Source: Nectonema munidae
Taxonomy: Eukaryota > Nematomorpha > Nectonematoida > Nectonematidae
Assembly (NCBI GenBank): GCA_030549495.1
Contig: JAUIRK010000875.1
Span: forward strand, 957,501-1,021,500
DNA length: 64,000 nucleotides
Direction: 5' to 3'
The position numbers and the translations under genes are program-made. This document shows, piece by piece, positions 58,010 to 64,000 of the stretch; within the stretch, counting starts at the first letter, position 1, and each line of letters begins with the position of its first letter. The notes beneath the pieces are model-generated. The model searched no databases. It was not told the origin of the DNA and saw nothing but the letters and a program-made list of their open reading frames with translations.

Positions 58010-58150
58010 GGCGTGCGTAAAGTTGGTTAGATACTTGGTTTCGATAACACAAGGTCTTGTGTTCGATCCGAGATCAAGCCTACTTTCTTCATAGGTCGAT
58101 ACAAGCGGGGCAATTGTGCCTTTTCGATGAAAACACCGCATGGTACCTTT
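58010..58150 (+). repeat. tRNA-derived SINE, family 2, copy 4
   Basis: GGCGTGCGTAAAGTTGGTTAG, with TACTTGGTTTCGATAACAC and GTGTTCGATCC, forms the tRNA-like head. The body AAGCGGGGCAATTGTGCC and GAAAACACCGCATGGTACCT follows. It extends as far as copies 1 and 2. Confidence 0.85.
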
Positions 58151-58873
58151 GGCGAGAGAAAGCGAATATATTTATATTAGAGATAAATGGAAAGGGGAAA
58201 CAATTGAAAGAATGATTGTGTCATTTTGCATTTATATGGTGTGACAAGTTTTTAAAAGTTTTTTCTTATTTGAAGAACGCAAGAAATTTGCAATAAATAT
58301 GTAAGAATTTTCTTAAAATACAGAAAATTAGAAACAAAAAATTTAATTGTTTTTTTAAATTTATTAAACCAGTTTAAGATATAACATGGCGGAGCAAACT
58401 TAATAGGTTATTGTCGCACCGTGATAAGGAATAATATAACATGCATATAGCAACAAAAGCTTTATAATGAAGAGTTTGAAAAAGATATTTTAAAAAAAGT
58501 AGAAAAAAATCCTGATAAGACATTTTGACATAAGAAATTAGTTAACAGTATTAGAATAAGGAAAAAATTAATGGTGTAAGACATTTCATTTGTTAAATAT
58601 CATTTCTGTGATATCTTGATTTAATCCTTTGAGGATAAGAAATTTTGAGGACTAATCGTATGCTTTCATTCTTAATGGAAATAATTTAAAAAGAAGATTT
58701 TCTTAAATAAAATAATCAGTCTCAAATGATTAAAACAAAACAAGAAATTGTAATCATAAACTACTTTTTCCATATTTAAAGAGGTGTACATCAATGTTTT
58801 GCATCAATGAATGCAAAAAATCATAATTTTTATTTGTTTAATATCTACAATGTTGATTTTGTTTGGTGTCTCA
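58151..58873. other. Spacer, nothing recognised
   Basis: AT-rich, no coding domain. Confidence 0.5.
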
Positions 58874-59065
58874 TTAACCCACTAACGACCAGAGTGGACT
58901 ATAGTCGATTCTGCATTTATCAATGCTTTTTAACCCGTTAACGCCCAATATCGACTATAGTCGACTTACAAAAATAAAATCGTCTGCGTTTATCAAAGCT
59001 CTTTAATACAAATCTTCTGCTTTACATTAGATATCGTCTGATTATTCTGGTTGTTAACGCGTTAA
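58874..59065 (+). mobile_element. piggyBac-type MITE, divergent copy 7 with a partial left copy
   Basis: The complete unit is 58930-59065: TTAA, CCCGTTAACGCCCAAT, the palindrome TCGACTATAGTCGA, CGTCTGCG, TCTTCTGC, GATATCGTCTGATT, GTTAACGCG, TTAA. Layout and spacing match the other copies, but the central palindrome is a different sequence (the others have GTTCCCATTTGGGAAC). A partial left end (58874-58929: TTAA, CCCACTAACGACCAGAGTG, GACTATAGTCGATT) lies directly in front in the same orientation. Confidence 0.75.
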
Positions 59066-59989
<924 letters not shown>

Positions 59990-62230
59990 ATAGTTTTTAG
60001 ATCCAAGTTATTTCTCCATTTTGCTAGTAAGTTTACCACTTGGTAGGGATTGAACCATAAATCAATAGGTTCTAAGTTTGTCTGTAGGTGAGGTAGAAAT
60101 GGTCTGTGTTATGTATGTGTTGGTACAGAGTGGACAAAGTGGATTGTATTGGCATCGATTTTGTGGAGATATTCGCGAAGTAGCGGTTGTTCGTTGATTG
60201 TAGGCTGTGCAAGTGTGTTTTGCTTTAATGGGCAGTGTTGCTCTGATGCGCCGATGCGTGGGAGCAAAAATTTTATAACCTTATTAAGTTTAAGTGTAAA
60301 AAGATAATTTGTGACAGCTTCTGTGTGTATAATTTTTTTTATGTGTGTTCGATCTTGTTTTTCTTCTTTATTTTGGCAAGTGTGATGTAAAATTGTGTTA
60401 TCATCGTCAAATATGGTGTTTTTATGTGGCTTTGTGATATGGTAGCGTGAAAAAGATGATTTAGTGGGTGTTGTTGGTTTCAAGTTTTGGCCATCAGGTT
60501 CGATGTATGTATATTAATGTGTTTCTGTATGTAGCTGTTGTATGTTGGTATCTAATGCGTGGCCCGTTGCTATTCCTAATGCTGTGTTTTGAATGGTTTA
60601 TAATTTTGTCATGTTGGATTGTGATATAACCAGGCAACATATTGTGGATCCATATTCTATCATAGGACGTGTGATGGTTATATATGTATTGGTGATGACT
60701 TCCTTGTGTTTGCCCAATTTTGTGCTCTTTGCTCTTTCTTTAGTGTCTTGTTTGTGCTTGTTGTATGTGAGCTTGGGCTCAAATAATATTTCAAGAATTT
60801 TTGATGTTTATTGTAAGGTTGAGTCTAATGTTGTGTTCAGTGTTTGCTTGAGTGAATAAAGTTGACTGTGATTTGCTAGTGTTGAGTACTATGTCATTAA
60901 CTATTTGTATATGATGTTTAGGTGGTATGCTTGCAGGCTGTCTTCAGCTAATTTAATATTTGGGCTGTGATAGTAATGTCATCGACGTATGTAATTAGAT
61001 TTACTTCATTATTGCCAGATGCTGCAAGATCTGACATGTAAATGTTGAAGAGTATAGGAGACAGAGAGCTACCTTGTGGTACGCCTGCATGTGGGTGTCT
61101 TATTGCGCATATGAGTACCCTCCGTGTATGTAGTTTTGATAAATATCTGATATATTGAGAGTTTACATTTGTCTAATTTACGAGTTTTTTAATGAGCGTA
61201 TCAATGCTGTTGTTAAGTCTGATGTTGTTGAGATTGTGCGACGGAACCGTTTTTTTGTGATTTAATGCTTTTGCAATGATGTTATGCAGTGATTGCAGTG
61301 CTGTTGTGGTGGAATGTCATTTTGAAGCCGTGTTGATGCCTCTTCTCTTATGTGGTATGTCTGTTTGTGCATTTGGAGAAAGTAGTGAAGTAGGTTTATA
61401 CGATGTACTCAGGGGCGCACATCCTCAAAATTATTGGGGGGCGAAATTTTTTTTTTGCAATTTTCAAAATTAGTGGTCTGGAAATACCAAGGGGAACAAA
61501 TATTCAAGCAATCCTTTAGAATAGAGTGTATTCAGCGCATACCTAAAGTCCTAAATTTATAAGACTACTTTATATTTATTTTTTACAAAATTGGTGAATT
61601 TGAATACTATACTTCCTGCGAAAATATTTTAATTAAATTTGCATATCGAATATAGTGCCCAGAAAAAATGCCCCCAATTAAAAAGTAGGAAAAAATGCCC
61701 TAGTAAAAATGCCCCCGAAAAAAATGCCCCAACACAAAAAATTTCAAAAAATTATTAATTAAAATTTAAAAAAATTTTTTTTTTAAAAAGATATGTCAAA
61801 TAAAGATTTTTTGTAAAAAACAAAAAGTTAACTTTTCATCTAAAACCTTCTATTTTTATCTTTGCCAGGTTTGAGGATAAGTATTATGCGTCAAGTTTTC
61901 CATATGTGTGAAATAAAGTTTGTATTGGCTGACAAGTTAAAGATACGCGTTAGTAGAGAGATGGCCATGAGACCTAAGTGTTTAAGGTGTATGCTAGTTA
62001 TTTTGTCGAGGCATGGTGCTTTACTGGTTTAGTGCTGTTCTTAATACCTCTTTTTCATGTATGGTTGTGTGAGATTTTGGTAGTTCGGTTAATACTTCGT
62101 TTACTGCTCTATGTATTTCATTGGTTTGTTTTGGTACCACGATGTAAATTGTTTGTTGAATGCTGTTTCAATTTCCTTATTGTTACTTTTTGTTTTGTAT
62201 TGTTTTTTTGTAACCTTTCAGATGATGCAT
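59990..62230 (-). pseudogene. LINE reverse transcriptase, interrupted, unresolved clade
   Basis: Minus strand, read from 62230 downward. ETAFNKQFTSWYQNKP-like text comes first, then SKAPCLDKITSIHLKHLG and ISLLTRIFNLSANTNF, IWKT, ILKPGKDK (to ~61862). About 470 bp of unrelated DNA intervenes. Then QHGFKMTFHHNSTAITA (~61330), AGVPQGSSLSPILFNIYMSD (~61090-61030) and LITYVDDITITAQ (YVDD at 60989-60978). The C-terminal part includes TYITITRPMIEYGSTI (~60690-60610), then open text from 60483 with HCPLKQNT and finally PIDLWFNPYQVVNLLAKWRN (~60065-60000). The HCPL...LDLW-x-NP...LL ending is characteristic of one non-LTR group that I cannot name with certainty. About ten stops or shifts. About 50 residues between LKPGKDK and QHGF are also gone. 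Confidence 0.75.
61395..61860 (+). mobile_element. Insert in the LINE with hAT-like start and ATGCCCC array
   Basis: The left side at 61410 reads CAGGGGCGCACATCCTCAAA, then a six-G run and nine T; its first 16 bases equal the solo terminus at 41299. Near 61656-61735 AAAAAATGCCCC occurs four times at irregular short spacing, a one-sided array like the inverted arrays at 41319-41930. The right border is taken where LINE similarity resumes (~61862). No target duplication was found, so two small elements side by side are equally possible. Confidence 0.45.
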
Positions 62231-63726
62231 TTGCCAAATACTTAAAAATTTTAAATATGAAAGCCAATTCTCACTTCCGGCTTCAACAAAAGAAGGCCCA
62301 CTCTATATGCCTACAATTTTTTCAATTATTTAAAATGCTTAAAAAAATACGACTCAATCACTATAGCTTTAAAATTCCCAAATATAACGCAAGCATTCTT
62401 GGCGTCAAGCAAATTTTAGCAAAAAACGAAAGACTAGACATGTAGCCAGAAGTACCATACTCTGAGGTTAGATGTTCACTGAGTTAATCAAAAAATGATA
62501 CATTTTGCTCCCACTGAAATAGTGAATTCTAGGGGACAACAACAACAACAAAACTTGCCCTATCTGTTGAATTAAAGTCAGAGCCTGGAGGTCAATCCAA
62601 AAATAAAAAGTAAAGCAAGTGAGTAAGCCAAACGGAGAGTACAAGTTAAAAAAGCACTACAAACAAATAAAAGAAAGAATGACTGAATAAAGTAGTATTT
62701 AACAAACTACTTGAGTAACCTCCAAATCGACATCCTCTACTTTTCCTTTCACAAGCTTGATACGATCTTCAAGATTATTATCTCTAAAAAAATTATTAAA
62801 AAACATAACAAAAAACGAAACATGCAAATATTTTATATAATTTCTAAAAAAATTCCTTATAAAACTATATCCTTATCGCATGTACTTGAAACAGATTTCG
62901 TTGCAGTTTCTCTAGAAAAGTGGTTCGCAACCCAAGCCCGCGATCCGAAATGGGATCGGCAAGCGATTTCCTTAGGGGTAGTGAAGGCATTGAAATAATT
63001 GAAAAATGATTATAATCATTTACTTAAAGCAAGAGATTATCTGAGTAAGTATAAATCTAAATCAAAAGTGATTAATGGCGCCATTTATAAAATCGCAGTA
63101 GACAAGTATGAATGCTCTGTATGATAAATGCATACTTCTATTTGAAACAAAATTTATGGTAATCAGTTAGGATTTCCTTTTCATTAAATGATAAGGTTAG
63201 GAATTAGGTATCTTTTCTGGTGGACAAGCAAAAATTATGATAAAATTTAAATTGGTATATCATTGCAAGGTTGGAAATCCCTGACTTTATAGATGACAAA
63301 CCATTATCGATAAATCTAAATCAATTATATATCTGTAAATGAACGATAATAATATAAAGCCACTTGCCTAGTTCAACTTCCACTTTAGTGCATTTTGAAT
63401 ATATCAGTTTTGATATATCAATTTGTAAATAAGAATTAAGTGACTTATTTTACACAAATTTGACATGTCAATTTTAGTTCTATTTTTCTTAGTATCTTAA
63501 ATTCATATGGAAATACTCTTTTTATTCTTAGCATTGCCATTTTTCCTAACGGCATATTTTTTGACAGCATTTTATTAACACTTATCAGGATAGAAAAATT
63601 ATACAACTTAATTGAGATGAGTGACTACAATTTGTAGTCAAGTGATTTTTAACTGTTTTATGTTAATATATGTTTTTGTTTTTCAGACAATTAAATACAA
63701 GGGCTTTTAAAAAATATTTATTGAAA
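62231..63726. other. Spacer, nothing recognised
   Basis: Open text at 62221-62445 and 62711-62998 has no recognisable domain. Near 62917-62965 AGTGGTTCGCAACCCAAGC followed by GCGATCCG resembles a hAT terminus (CAGTGGTTCxCAACC) with no partner. A CAA microsatellite lies at 62536-62550. Confidence 0.4.
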
Positions 63727-64000
63727 TCATTTGTCACAATACTTGCGAGTTATAGTTTTTTTATCACAAGAATGTTCTTTACAACAAGCTTTTGAGCAAA
63801 TGAAACATCTTTTTGTTGAAGATTTTTTACAAATAAAACATCTTCTTGGGGTTTCATTTTTATTTACTTTTTCAGAAGTTTGAGCTTGCGTCATTGATGT
63901 AAAAAAATGAATCACGTGTTTTAATTCGGTGAAAATTTAAACATTTTCTAATCTTTTTTTCATATATGCCAATGAAAGTTTTTCTCCTAAATTTTTGAGA
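63727..64000 (-). pseudogene. piggyBac transposase C-terminal end, cut by window edge
   Basis: On the minus strand from the window edge: LKNLGEKLSLAYMKKRLENV, matching the last helix before the tail of piggyBac transposases; an in-frame TAA follows. The same frame then continues FTELKHVIHFFTSMTQAQTS, and then TPRRCFICKKSSTKRCFICS and KACCKEHSCDKKTITRKYC, ending at the stop at 63727. The C-x2-C...C-x2-C...C-x2-H...C pattern is the cysteine-rich domain that binds the element ends. The catalytic part would lie beyond the window. It is in opposite orientation to the relic at 28149, which lacks this tail. Confidence 0.85.

Noticed and set aside
60593-62445. Plus-strand frames with hydrophobic text
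   Set aside because: They are opposite-strand shadows of the minus-strand LINE reverse transcriptase.

Overview
This window looks like an intergenic, repeat-rich piece of an AT-rich animal genome. The absence of operons or ribosome-binding sites, the many non-LTR retrotransposon relics of CR1/L2/Jockey type, the piggyBac, pogo and hAT DNA transposons, the tRNA-derived SINEs and the numerous inverted-repeat elements all point to a metazoan, probably an arthropod. A copepod such as a sea louse would fit, but that is an impression and nothing in the sequence proves it. I found no host protein-coding gene or genuine RNA gene that I could defend. Every coding stretch I recognise belongs to a mobile element or to a transposase-derived gene family, and all are broken or truncated.

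Layout. 1-5.5 kb: AT-rich spacer with two copies of a ~137 bp piggyBac-type MITE. 5.5-6.65 kb: relic of a ZBED5-like hAT transposase gene on the minus strand. 7.2-9.9 kb: a MITE with sub-repeated termini, a MITE dimer, and a palindromic element with 16-bp flanking direct repeats. 10.7-13.2 kb: two hAT-type elements, the larger enclosing a LINE fragment. 13.2-23.5 kb: mostly featureless, with paired perfect hairpins, one copy of each of two SINE families and a possible Tc1 scrap. 23.5-27.9 kb: a nearly full-length CR1/Jockey-group LINE, minus strand, with ORF1 and ORF2 overlapping at ATGAGTAA. 28.1-29.4 kb: a broken piggyBac transposase. 29.4-34.3 kb: more MITEs, a SINE in a TA microsatellite, a MITE interrupted by a short retroposon, and a 147-bp tandem array with an inverted partner. 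35.0-37.4 kb: a palindromic MITE with 8-bp target duplication and a 5'-truncated LINE. 38.1-39.8 kb: a hAT element with GC-rich ends and perfect 8-bp target duplication, then two SINEs in a row. 41.1-44.2 kb: a LINE scrap, an element whose inverted ends are tandem arrays of ~16-bp units, and a small hAT MITE with perfect 8-bp duplication. 46.1-47.6 kb: a pogo/Tigger element with its catalytic middle deleted. 49.6-51.0 kb: relic of a poorly described transposase-like family. 51.9-52.8, 56.6 and 60.0-62.2 kb: three more LINE fragments. 55.1-56.0 kb: an 860-bp hAT element carrying a relic of a C17orf113/ZNF862-like protein. 63.7-64.0 kb: the C-terminal end of a second piggyBac transposase, cut by the window edge.

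No functional system links the genes. The strongest candidates for something undescribed are structural: the MITE family whose terminal and internal palindromes differ between copies yet stay self-complementary; a class of fold-back elements whose inverted ends are tandem arrays, two of which have unusually long (13-16 bp) flanking direct repeats; the 147-bp satellite-like array with an inverted copy; and the ~50-kb transposase-like family. No retrovirus, LTR, Polinton or toxin relic was recognised.
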